Positions 47,799-57,255 of a DNA stretch of 64,000 bases are shown here, piece by piece (positions within the stretch are counted from its first letter, which is position 1; each line of letters begins with the position of its first letter). The notes below the pieces were generated by a model. That model was not told the DNA's origin and searched no databases. It saw nothing but the letters and a program-made list of their open reading frames with translations. The DNA is taken from assembly GCF_036826855.1 (NCBI RefSeq), contig NZ_CP104578.1, forward strand, positions 6,421,501 to 6,485,500. Reading direction: 5' to 3'. Both the position numbers and the translations under genes were made by a program. The stretch comes from Streptomyces sp. SJL17-4. GTDB taxonomy: Bacteria; Actinomycetota; Actinomycetes; Streptomycetales; Streptomycetaceae.

Positions 47799-48511
47799 TC
47801 AGTCCTCGCCGAGGTACGCCTTGCGGACGGACTCGTCGTGGAGCAGGTTCTGGCCGGTGCCCGAGAGCACGACCTTGCCGATCTCCATGACGTGGCCGTG
47901 GTCCGCGAGGGCGAGCGCGGCCTGGGCGTTCTGCTCGACGAGCAGGATGGTGGTGCCCTGGGCCTTCAGCTCGGCGATGGTCGCCATGATCTTCTGCATC
48001 ATGATCGGGGAGAGGCCCATGGAGGGCTCGTCGAGCATGAGCAGCTTGGGCTGGGACATCAGGGCCCGGCCCATGGCGAGCATCTGCTGCTCGCCGCCGG
48101 AGAGCGTGCCGGCGGCCTGCTTGCGACGCTCGCCCAGGATGGGGAAGAGGTCGTAGGCGCGCTGGACGTCCTTGGCGATGCCGGCGGTGTCCTTGCGGAG
48201 GAAGGCGCCGAGGAGGAGGTTCTCCTCGATGGTCATCCGGGGGAAGATGTGCCGGCCCTCGGGGGAGTGGGCCAGGCCCAGCGAGACGATCTTGTGTGCG
48301 GGGATCTTGCGGAGGGACTTGCCCTCGAACTTGATCTGGCCGCCGACCGGCTTGAGGAGCCCGGAGAGGGTCCGGAGGGTGGTGGTCTTTCCGGCGCCGT
48401 TGGTGCCGATGAGGGTGACGACCTCACCGGCGTCGACGGAGAAGGAGATGCCCTTGACGGCCTCGATCTTTCCGTAGGCGACGCGCAGGTCCTCGACTTC
48501 GAGCAGTGCGG

Positions 48512-48515
<4 letters not shown>
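47799..48515 (-). CDS. livF: Branched-chain amino acid ABC transporter ATPase LivF
   Basis: 238 residues. Walker A GTNGAGKTTTLR; signature LSGGEQQMLAMGRAL; Walker B LLMLDEPSMGLSP; switch His in LLVEQNAQAALALADHGHVM. The short form ending AYLGED is the LivF pattern. Overlaps the LivG stop by four bases. Works with LivG as the ATPase pair on LivHM for import of Leu, Ile, Val. Confidence 0.92.
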
Positions 48516-49600
<1,085 letters not shown>

Positions 49601-49603
49601 GGT

Positions 49604-51445
49604 TCAGGCACCTGCCTTGGCGAGCGTGGCGGGCGTCTCGTCGTTCTCGTGGAACTCCAGCTGGTTGCGCCGGTTGGCGATCATGCCTTCCGGGCGGAAG
49701 CGCATGAGCAGGATCAGCGCGACGCCGAAGGCGAAGAGCTGGTACTCGCCCATGAACTGGAGCTTGTTCGGGATGAGGAAGAGCAGCGAGGCACCGACCA
49801 GCGGGCCGCTCATCGTGCCCATGCCGCCGAGGACGACGGCCGCGAGCAGGAAGGCGGAGTTGGGCGGGATGGGACCGGCGAAGAGGTACTGCTCGGGGGT
49901 CACCGTGTAGGTGACGTGGGCCTGCACGGTGCCGGCGAGGCCGGCGAGCGAGGCGCCGAGTGCGAAGGCGATGAGCTTGACCCGGAAGCCGTTGATGCCC
50001 ATGGCGAGTGCGGCGGTCTCGTCCTCGCGGATGGCGACCCAGGCGCGGCCGATGCGGGAGTCGCCGCTGCGCCGGAAGACCAGCACGACGACTGCCATGA
50101 TCAGCAGCATCAGGAAGAAGTAGTTGGCGAAGCGGCCGATGGTGAAGCCGGCGATGACGTGTTCGGCGCCGAAGTCGAATCCGAAGATGTTCAGGTTCGG
50201 GATGGACGCGATGCCGTTGGAGCCGTTGGTGATGTCCGGGCCGGAGGTGCCGTCGGTGTTCATGACGGCGATACGGAAGATCTCACCGAATCCGAGCGTC
50301 ACGATGGCGAGGTAGTCGCCGCGCAGTCGCAGGGTGGGGGCGCCGATGAGGACGCCGAAGACCAGGGAGGCTCCGGCGCCGACCAGGATGGCGGCCCAGA
50401 AGGGGAGTTGCACGCCGAAGGGGGAGGTCGGGGCGCCCGAGACGAGGGCGGCCGCGTAGGCGCCGACGCCGAGGAAGGCGACGTATCCGAGGTCGAGGAG
50501 ACCGGCGAGGCCGACGACGATGTTCAGGCCCAGGGCGACGGTGGCGAAGATCAGGATGTAGACGCCGAGGGTCGCGTACTGGTCGTCGGTCTGGGTGAAG
50601 GGGAAGAGTGCCGCCGCGGTGAACGCGCCCGCGATGGTGAGGTTCTGGTGCTTCTTGGTGAGCTGGGTGGCCTGCTGCATGAGGCCCGACTTGTTGACCG
50701 CGGCGAAGCCGAGGCCGGCCGTGATCAGGAAGCCGAGGAACAGTTCGTCGTACTCGGTGCCGACGCCGTAGGTGAAGACGCCGAGTGCCACGGCGAGGAT
50801 GCCCGTGATGATCAGGATCTCGACGGAGGAGTGCATCGGGGGCAGCTTGCGGGCGGTGCCGGTGGCGGCGAAGGCGCCCTTGAAGGCCGTCCAGCCGTTG
50901 CCGGCGCGGTGCTTGAACTGGTCCCAGCCGGTGTCCTCGGGGTCCACGGGGTGCACCTTGGGCCGCTCGAAGGGGAGGGCGAGGGCGCCGAGGAGGGTGA
51001 TGAGGGTGGCGAAGGCGACGATTGCGCCGCCCGGTTCCAGGTTGACCGGTCCGCCGAGGGAGATGCTGATGGCGGCGACGGTGTACCAGGTGGTGCCGAA
51101 GGTGGCGAGTGCGGCGAACTTGAGGGCCGCGTCGGCGCCGGCGGGGGTGAGCCAGCGGGTGCCCTTGACGCCGTAGGAGGAGAGGGCGAAGAGGGTGGTG
51201 AGCAGACCCAGGACGAGGACCTGGAGCTGGAGGCCGGCCGGGGAGCCGTAGTACGTGAGGTCGCCGGGGAACGTGTCCGTCCAGGTCCAGGAGAGGAAGC
51301 AGCTGGCGACGGTGAGGACGGCGCCGCCCAGGACGAGGGCGCGGGCGGCCTTGGCCGGCACGAAGCCGATGAGACCGGTGGCCTCGTCCTGCTTGGTGAC
51401 CGGGGCTGCCTGGGGGTTCTCGGAGATGGTGGTCATGGTGCTCAC
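49604..51445 (-). CDS. livM: Branched-chain amino acid ABC permease LivM
   Basis: 613 residues from GTG 51445 (GTGA overlap with LivH; ATG 51436 is alternative). Two parts: an N-terminal region with four or more membrane helices (LVLGGAVLTVASCFLSWTWT, LVLGLLTTLFALSSYG) special to actinobacteria, and the LivM core from about residue 320 (ILIFATVALGLNIVVGLAGL, LDLGYVAFLGVGAYAAAL, YLAIVTLGFGEIFRIAVMN). The C-terminal RNQLEFHENDETPATLAKAG is cytoplasmic. Forms the channel with LivH. Confidence 0.9.
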   Translation of the reverse strand: MSTMTTISENPQAAPVTKQDEATGLIGFVPAKAARALVLGGAVLTVASCFLSWTWTDTFPGDLTYYGSPAGLQLQVLVLGLLTTLFALSSYGVKGTRWLTPAGADAALKFAALATFGTTWYTVAAISISLGGPVNLEPGGAIVAFATLITLLGALALPFERPKVHPVDPEDTGWDQFKHRAGNGWTAFKGAFAATGTARKLPPMHSSVEILIITGILAVALGVFTYGVGTEYDELFLGFLITAGLGFAAVNKSGLMQQATQLTKKHQNLTIAGAFTAAALFPFTQTDDQYATLGVYILIFATVALGLNIVVGLAGLLDLGYVAFLGVGAYAAALVSGAPTSPFGVQLPFWAAILVGAGASLVFGVLIGAPTLRLRGDYLAIVTLGFGEIFRIAVMNTDGTSGPDITNGSNGIASIPNLNIFGFDFGAEHVIAGFTIGRFANYFFLMLLIMAVVVLVFRRSGDSRIGRAWVAIREDETAALAMGINGFRVKLIAFALGASLAGLAGTVQAHVTYTVTPEQYLFAGPIPPNSAFLLAAVVLGGMGTMSGPLVGASLLFLIPNKLQFMGEYQLFAFGVALILLMRFRPEGMIANRRNQLEFHENDETPATLAKAGA

Positions 51446-52371
51446 GCCCTGTCCGCGACGCGCTCGCCCAGGAGGCCTTGTGGCCGGGCGAGGAGTACGA
51501 CGATGAGGAGTACGAAGGCCCAGACGTCGGCCCAGGACTGGCCGCCGAGCTGCTCCATACCGGGGATGTGGCTGATGTACGCCGTCGCCATGGTCTCGGC
51601 GATACCGAGGACGACTCCGCCGATCATGGCTCCGTAGATGTTGCCGATGCCTCCGAGGACGGCGGCGGTGAAGGCCTTGAGGCCGAGGAGGAAGCCCATC
51701 TTGTAGTCGACGACGCCGTACTTGAGGCCGTAGGCGACGGCGCCGACGGCGGCCATGGCGGCGCCGAGGGCGAACGCGATCACGATGATGCGGTCGGTGT
51801 TGACGCCCATGAGCTTCGCGGTGTCCGGGTCCTGCGCGGTGGCCTGCATGCCGCGGCCGACGCGGGTGCGCATGACGAAGAAGGCGAGGACGGCCATGCA
51901 GATCGGGGCGGCGATCAGGAGGAAGACGTCGCCGGTCTGGATGGTGACCGGGCCGAGTTCGATCGGACCGCCGGGGATCTGCGGGAAGGTCCGGGCGGAC
52001 TTCGCCTCGGGGTACCAGACCCACACCGCGTACTGCAGGGCGAGCGAGAGACCGATGGCGGTGATGAGGGGGGCGAGGCGGGGGCCGCCGCGTAGCGGAC
52101 GGTAGGCGAATCGTTCCGCTCCGACGGCTATGGTGGTGGCGACGATCACGGCACCGATGATCATGATGGGCAGCGCGACCCACATGCTGGTGCCGCCGGG
52201 CAGGATGAGCCAGACCGTGAGGGCCCCGAAGCCGCCGGTCATGAAGATCTCGCCATGGGCGAAGTTGATGAGCTGGACGATGCCGTAGACCATCGTGTAG
52301 CCGACGGCGACGAGCCCGTACATGGATCCCAGTAGCAGGCCGTTGACCAGCTGCTGCGGCAGTTCGTTCAC
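51442..52371 (-). CDS. livH: Branched-chain amino acid ABC permease LivH
   Basis: 309 residues from GTG 52371, chosen because GGAGG lies eight bases upstream; the open frame extends to 52407. Typical start NELPQQLVNGLLLGSMYGLV followed by AVGYTMVYGIVQLINFAHGE. Later GLKAFTAAVLGGIGNIYGAM is the family coupling loop and LARPQGLLGERV ends the protein. Eight or so membrane segments. Second gene of the livKHMGF unit. Confidence 0.92.
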   Translation of the reverse strand: MNELPQQLVNGLLLGSMYGLVAVGYTMVYGIVQLINFAHGEIFMTGGFGALTVWLILPGGTSMWVALPIMIIGAVIVATTIAVGAERFAYRPLRGGPRLAPLITAIGLSLALQYAVWVWYPEAKSARTFPQIPGGPIELGPVTIQTGDVFLLIAAPICMAVLAFFVMRTRVGRGMQATAQDPDTAKLMGVNTDRIIVIAFALGAAMAAVGAVAYGLKYGVVDYKMGFLLGLKAFTAAVLGGIGNIYGAMIGGVVLGIAETMATAYISHIPGMEQLGGQSWADVWAFVLLIVVLLARPQGLLGERVADRA

Positions 52372-52404
52372 CGCATTGTCCTCCGAGACTTTCGACGGAT
52401 GTGA

Positions 52405-52442
52405 CACCGCGCGGGGAGCCTGGTGCGGCCCCCCGCGCGGTG
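52405..52442 (-). terminator. Hairpin between livK and livH
   Basis: CACCGCGCGGGG / CCCCGCGCGGTG, a perfect 12-base stem around a 14-base loop, with no T-run. Lying between the binding-protein gene and the permease genes, it likely acts as a partial terminator or mRNA 3' protector so that LivK is made in excess. Confidence 0.65.
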
Positions 52443-52488
52443 AAAGTGGTGCTGAGTGGTGCTGGTGGTGCTGGGGTGGGGGCTGGGA

Positions 52489-53721
52489 TCAGCCGCCGAA
52501 GGTGTCGGACTTGACGGGCTTGAACGCGCCGCCCTCGACCTTGTAGACCGTCAGCTGCTTGTTGGTGGTGTCACCGAACTCGTCGAAGGAGACCTTGCCG
52601 GTCACGCCCTCGAAGGAGACACCCTGCATGGCCTCGACGACCTTGGCGCGCTCGGGGGCCTTGCCGCCGTTGCCCTCGGTGGCCTTCTTGACGGCCTCGA
52701 TGATCGCCCAGGTGGAGTCGTAGGCGTAGCCGCCGTAGGCCTCGTAGGCCTCCTTGTAGCCCTTGGCCTTGTAGTTGGCCAGGAACTCCTTGGCGGAGGC
52801 GAGGGACTCGATCGGCGCGCCGACGGAGGTGGCGATGTCGCCGTTGGTGGCGGCCGCGCCGCCGAGCTTCACGTACTCGGGGCTGTAGATCGCGTCGCCG
52901 CCGACGACGACGACCTTCGCGCCGGCTTCCTTGATCTGCTTGGCCAGCGGGCCGGCGGCCGGGTACTCGCCACCGTAGTAGACGACGTCGGCGCCGGAGC
53001 TCTTCACCTTGGTCGCGACCGCGGAGAAGTCCTTGGTGTCGGGGTTGATGTGCTCGGTGCCGAGGACCTTGCCGCCGAGCTTCTCGAACTCGCCCTTGAA
53101 GGTGCCCGCGAGGCCGGCGCCGTAGGTCTTCTTGTCGTCGATGATGAAGGCCTTGGTCTTCTTGGCCTCGTTGAAGACGTACTGCGCGGCGAACGGGCCC
53201 TGGATGGCGTCCGTGGTCGCGGTGCGGAAGTACGACGTGTAGGTGCGCTTCTTCTCGCCCTTGCTCCAGTTGATGCCCTGGCTCAGCGCCGGGTTGGTGT
53301 TGGCCGGGGAGACCTGGACCAGCTTGGCGTCGTCGAAGACCTTCTGCATCGACTCGGCGACGGAGGAGTTCAGCGGGCCGACGACGCCGAGGACGCTCTT
53401 GTCGGCGACGAACTTGGTCGCGTTCTGCTGGCCGGCGGAGGGCTGCGCCTGGTCGTCCAGGGACTCCAGCTTGAAGGTCACGCCCTTGACGTAGGCCTTC
53501 TCGTTGGCCGTCTTGACCGCGAGGTCGGCGGAGTTCTTGATGCCGAGGCCGAGGGCGGACAGCTCGCCGGTGAGGGGTGCGTCGAGACCGATGGTCACGG
53601 TGACGTTGCCGCCGTCGCCGCCCTTTTCGGCGCCCTTGTCGTCGCGCGAACCACAGGCGGTGAGGGTGAGTGCTCCCGCGGTGACCGCGGTGGTGAGTAT
53701 GAGCATCGAACGGTTTCGCAC
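52489..53721 (-). CDS. livK: Branched-chain amino acid-binding lipoprotein LivK/LivJ type
   Basis: 410 residues from GTG 53721 (AAAGGA upstream). Signal peptide with lipobox LTAC ending at residue 23, so the mature protein is lipid-anchored at Cys23. Type I periplasmic-binding fold: VTIGLDAPLTGELSALGLGI, LGVVGPLNSSVAESMQKVFD, VYYGGEYPAAGPLAKQIKEA. Delivers Leu/Ile/Val to LivHM. First gene of the operon. Confidence 0.92.
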   Translation of the reverse strand: MRNRSMLILTTAVTAGALTLTACGSRDDKGAEKGGDGGNVTVTIGLDAPLTGELSALGLGIKNSADLAVKTANEKAYVKGVTFKLESLDDQAQPSAGQQNATKFVADKSVLGVVGPLNSSVAESMQKVFDDAKLVQVSPANTNPALSQGINWSKGEKKRTYTSYFRTATTDAIQGPFAAQYVFNEAKKTKAFIIDDKKTYGAGLAGTFKGEFEKLGGKVLGTEHINPDTKDFSAVATKVKSSGADVVYYGGEYPAAGPLAKQIKEAGAKVVVVGGDAIYSPEYVKLGGAAATNGDIATSVGAPIESLASAKEFLANYKAKGYKEAYEAYGGYAYDSTWAIIEAVKKATEGNGGKAPERAKVVEAMQGVSFEGVTGKVSFDEFGDTTNKQLTVYKVEGGAFKPVKSDTFGG

Positions 53722-54200
53722 GAAGGGTCCTTTCCCTGGCGCGGCCCCCTCGGATGAGGCGGTGCCGTGAAGCTGCGGAGCGAGGGGTGCCGTTTTGGAA
53801 CGCCGGGCCGTACTGGAGTTGGTACAGGGCCGTGCAGTAGAACGCGCCCGGCGGCGCGGTGACTGGCGGTGACTCTAAGCGCAGGTGGGGAGGGTCGGGG
53901 AGCGCCGAGGACAGGATGTGACTGTCTTGTTATGCCGAGGGGGGAAGAGTGTGCGCGTCGGGTGGATAAACCGGGACGTAAGGGTCTGTAATGCGGTGTT
54001 CACATACTGAGAACGCGCAGTTCCGCTAAGGGGCTTGAGCGATTCTTGGTACTGACGGTCCGCTCAGCGGACTCTCCGGATATCGGACAACGGCAGAAAC
54101 CTGAGCGGACGAACCGGCCCCTCCGCTTCGGTCGGCGACACCCCTTGTGCATGTGACACAGCGTGACGAAATCGAGGGTGGGGCCGGGGTGGGAATGCCG
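53722..54200. promoter_or_regulatory. Long upstream region of livK, no gene seen
   Basis: 479 bases without a credible gene. It contains a palindrome GTCCGCT-C-AGCGGAC (54058-54072) with another AGCGGAC at about 54104, and an unusually AT-rich stretch around 53925-54055 (TGTCTTGTTATGCC, GTTCACATACTGAGAACG). These may hold the livK promoter and a regulator site; which protein binds is unknown. Confidence 0.4.
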
Positions 54201-54230
54201 AAGGGGCGGCACCCGCGGGTGCCGCCCCTT
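54201..54230. terminator. Terminator after the thioesterase gene
   Basis: AAGGGGCGGCACCC-GC-GGGTGCCGCCCCTT, a perfect 14-base stem followed by T's on the plus strand and by T's on the minus strand (CCTTC). Confidence 0.8.
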
Positions 54231-54267
54231 GGTCGTTCATGGCTGGTCAGGCCTTGTGTGTCACCGC

Positions 54268-54762
54268 TCAGGCGTTCGACGTGTCCGGAATGGTGGACGC
54301 GTCCTTCGTGGTGACCTCACGCAGCAGACACGTCAGCCGCGCCGTGCAGACCCGCTTGTCCTGCTCGTCGGTGATCACGATCTCGTACGTGGCCGTCGAC
54401 CGCCCACGGTGCACCGGCGTCGCCACGCCGGTCACCAGACCGCTGCGCACCCCCCGGTGATGGGTGCAGTTCAGATCGACGCCCACGGCGATCTTCGACA
54501 CCCCGCCGTGGAGCATCGAGCCGATGGAGCCCAGCGTCTCCGCGAGCACCGCCGAGGCGCCGCCGTGCAGCAGACCGTACGGCTGGGTGTTGCCCTCCAC
54601 CGGCATGCTGCCGACGACCCGCTCGGCGGAGGCCTCCAGGATCTGGACACCCATCCGGTTCCCGAGGTGTCCGGCCGAGAAGAGCGCGGGGAGGTCGACG
54701 CCCAGCGCCGCGTACTCGTCGAGGACTTCCTGCGGGAACTTCACGTGCTGCTGCTCACCCAT
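54268..54762 (-). CDS. PaaI-type hotdog-fold thioesterase
   Basis: 164 residues from ATG 54762. Core LHGGASAVLAETLGSIGSML holds the HGG motif and the catalytic Glu/Asp helix; VGVDLNCTHHRGVRSGLVTG and GRSTATYEIVITDEQDKRVC are later strands. Hydrolyses aryl- or acyl-CoA. The frame extends upstream to 54834 but conserved sequence starts at MGEQQHVKF. Follows the FdhF-like gene on the same strand, 76 bases apart. Confidence 0.88.
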   Translation of the reverse strand: MGEQQHVKFPQEVLDEYAALGVDLPALFSAGHLGNRMGVQILEASAERVVGSMPVEGNTQPYGLLHGGASAVLAETLGSIGSMLHGGVSKIAVGVDLNCTHHRGVRSGLVTGVATPVHRGRSTATYEIVITDEQDKRVCTARLTCLLREVTTKDASTIPDTSNA

Positions 54763-54838
54763 GCCCGGCTCCGTTCGTCTTCGTACGGCTTCGTATGGCT
54801 TCGTACGGCTGGTCTTCCTGAGCTGCCTGAGCAAACGC

Positions 54839-57121
54839 TTAGGCGGAGGGTGATTGTTCCAGACGGACGATCACGGACTTGCTCGCGGGGGTGTTGCTGA
54901 CGTCCGCCGTCGACTCCAGCGGCACCAGCACATTCGTCTCCGGGTAGTAGGCCGCCGCGCACCCACGGGACGTCGGGTAGTGCACCACCCGGAAGCCGGG
55001 CGCCCGCCGCTCGCTGCCGTCCGTCCACTCGCTCACCAGATCCGCGTACGTCCCGTCGGCGAAGCCCAGCGCCGCCGCGTCCTCGGGATGGACCAGGACG
55101 ACCCGGCGGCCCCCCTTGATGCCCCGGTAGCGGTCGTCGAGACCGTAGATCGTGGTGTTGTACTGATCGTGCGAGCGCAGCGTCTGAAGGAGCAGCCGCC
55201 CCTCCGGCACCCTCGGGTACTCCACGGGCGCCGCCGTGAAATTGGCCTTGCCGGTCTTCGTCGGGAAGCGGCGCTCGTCGCGCGGTCCGTGCGGCAGCCG
55301 GAAGCCGCCGGGGTTCGCCGCCAGACGGGCGTTGAAGTTCTCGAAACCGGGCACCACGCGCGCGATGCGGTCCCGGATCGTGGCGTAGTCGGCCTCGAAC
55401 TCCTCCCAGGGCGTGGCCGATCCGTCACCGAGGACGGCGCGGGCCATCCGCGCCACGATCGCCGGCTCGGACAGCAGGTGCGGGCTCGCGGGCGGCAGAT
55501 TGCCCCGCGAGGCGTGCACCAGACTCATCGAGTCCTCGACCGTCACGAACTGCTTGCCGCCCGCCTGCACGTCCTTGTCGGTACGGCCCAGCGTGGGCAG
55601 GATCAGCGCGCGCGTGCCCGTCACCGCGTGCGAGCGGTTCAGCTTCGTCGAGACGTGGACGGTCAGCCGGGCCCGGCGCATCGCCGCCTCCGTCACCTCC
55701 GTGTCGGGTGTCGCCCCCACGAAGTTGCCGCCCATCGCGAAGAACACCTTCGCCTCGCCGTCGCGCAGCGCCTGGATCGACCGGACCACGTCGAAGCCGT
55801 GGTGGCGCGGCGAGACGATCCCGAACTCCTTGTCCAGGGCGTCGAGGAAGGCGGGCGCGGGCCGCTCGAAGATCCCCATCGTGCGGTCGCCCTGCACGTT
55901 CGAATGGCCGCGCACCGGGCACACCCCGGCGCCCGGCCGGCCGATGTTGCCGCGCAGGAGAAGGAAGTTGACCACCTCGCGGATGGTCGGCACCGAGTGC
56001 TTGTGCTGGGTGAGACCCATCGCCCAGCACACGACGGTCCGCTCCGAGGCGAGCACCATCTCCAGGGCCCGCTCGATCTCGGAACGGTCCAGACCGGTCG
56101 CGGCGAGGGTCTCGTCCCAGTCGGCCTCCCCGGCCGCCGCCACGAACTCCTCGTACCCATGGGTGTGTTCGCGAACGAACTCCTCGTCGACCGCCCCGGC
56201 CGTCTCCAGGACCAGCTTGTTCAGGAGCCGGAAGAGGGCCTGGTCGCCGCCGATCCGGATCTGGAGGAAGAGATCGTTGAGCGCGGCGCCCTTGAGCATG
56301 CCCTGCGGGGTCTGCGGGTTCTTGAACCGCTCCAGGCCCGCCTCGGGCAGCGGATTGACCGAGATGATCTTCGCGCCGCCCGCCTTGGCCTTCTCCAGGG
56401 CCGAGAGCATCCGCGGATGGTTCGTGCCGGGGTTCTGCCCGGCGACGATGATCAGGTCCGCCCGGTGCAGGTCCTCCAGGGAGACGCTGCCCTTGCCGAT
56501 GCCGATGGTCTCCGTCAGCGCCGAGCCCGAGGACTCGTGGCACATGTTGGAACAGTCCGGCAGGTTGTTCGTACCGAACTCGCGGGCGAAGAGCTGGAGC
56601 AGGAACGCAGCCTCGTTGCTCGTCCGCCCCGAGGTGTAGAAGAGCGCCTCGTCGGGGGAGGCGAGCGCCCGGAGCTCCTCCGCCACGATCGCGAAGGCAC
56701 GCTCCCAGGTCACCGGCTCGTACCGGTCGCCGCCCTCCGGCAGCAGCATCGGCTGGGTGATCCGGCCCTGCTGGCCCAGCCAGTACCCGCTGCGGGTCGC
56801 CAGGTCCGCCAGCGGGTGCGCGGCGAAGAACTCCGGGGTCACCCGGCGCAGCGTCGCCTCCTCGGCGACCGCCTTCGCGCCGTTCTCGCAGAACTCCGCC
56901 ACATGCCGCTTGTCCTCTTCGGGCCAGGCGCAGCCGGGACAGTCGAAGCCGTCCTTCTGGTTGACCTTGAGCAGGGTCCGCGCGGTGCGGCGCAGCCCCA
57001 TCTGCTCCTGGGCGATCCTCAGGGTGTGCCCGATGGCGGGCAGCCCGGCGGCGGCGTGCTGCGGCGGCGTGACCTGCGGTGCGTCCTGGACCGGGTCGCC
57101 GACCGGCGGCTTGCTGACCAT
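54839..57121 (-). CDS. FdhF/YdeP family molybdopterin oxidoreductase
   Basis: 760 residues from ATG 57121 (GGGAG six bases upstream). Fe-S ligand region DGFDCPGCAWPEEDKRHVAE; molybdopterin-binding blocks NLPDCSNMCHESSGSALTET, IIVAGQNPGTNHPRM, WAMGLTQHKHSVPTIREV, FFAMGGNFVGATPDTEV and NRSHAVTGTRALILPTLGR. The C-terminal domain has VLVHPEDAAALGFADGTYAD. Resembles TIGR01701-type formate-dehydrogenase-like enzymes that lack the Se-Cys; the true substrate is unknown. No FdhD or partner subunit is in the window. Confidence 0.9.
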   Translation of the reverse strand: MVSKPPVGDPVQDAPQVTPPQHAAAGLPAIGHTLRIAQEQMGLRRTARTLLKVNQKDGFDCPGCAWPEEDKRHVAEFCENGAKAVAEEATLRRVTPEFFAAHPLADLATRSGYWLGQQGRITQPMLLPEGGDRYEPVTWERAFAIVAEELRALASPDEALFYTSGRTSNEAAFLLQLFAREFGTNNLPDCSNMCHESSGSALTETIGIGKGSVSLEDLHRADLIIVAGQNPGTNHPRMLSALEKAKAGGAKIISVNPLPEAGLERFKNPQTPQGMLKGAALNDLFLQIRIGGDQALFRLLNKLVLETAGAVDEEFVREHTHGYEEFVAAAGEADWDETLAATGLDRSEIERALEMVLASERTVVCWAMGLTQHKHSVPTIREVVNFLLLRGNIGRPGAGVCPVRGHSNVQGDRTMGIFERPAPAFLDALDKEFGIVSPRHHGFDVVRSIQALRDGEAKVFFAMGGNFVGATPDTEVTEAAMRRARLTVHVSTKLNRSHAVTGTRALILPTLGRTDKDVQAGGKQFVTVEDSMSLVHASRGNLPPASPHLLSEPAIVARMARAVLGDGSATPWEEFEADYATIRDRIARVVPGFENFNARLAANPGGFRLPHGPRDERRFPTKTGKANFTAAPVEYPRVPEGRLLLQTLRSHDQYNTTIYGLDDRYRGIKGGRRVVLVHPEDAAALGFADGTYADLVSEWTDGSERRAPGFRVVHYPTSRGCAAAYYPETNVLVPLESTADVSNTPASKSVIVRLEQSPSA

Positions 57122-57255
57122 CACGCTCTCCCTTGAGCGGTAATCCTGCGGCGTACGTCTCCGATCCTGTCACGCGGCGGTGACAGCCCGGCACCCCGCC
57201 GGTGCGGGCGGGGACGGTGGGCGGGATTGTCAGTCGTCCGTGGCAGGATCGTCAT

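Noticed and set aside
54000..54212. A 70-codon minus-strand frame upstream of livK
   Set aside because: No ribosome site or recognisable sequence; it covers the AT-rich control region and the terminator.
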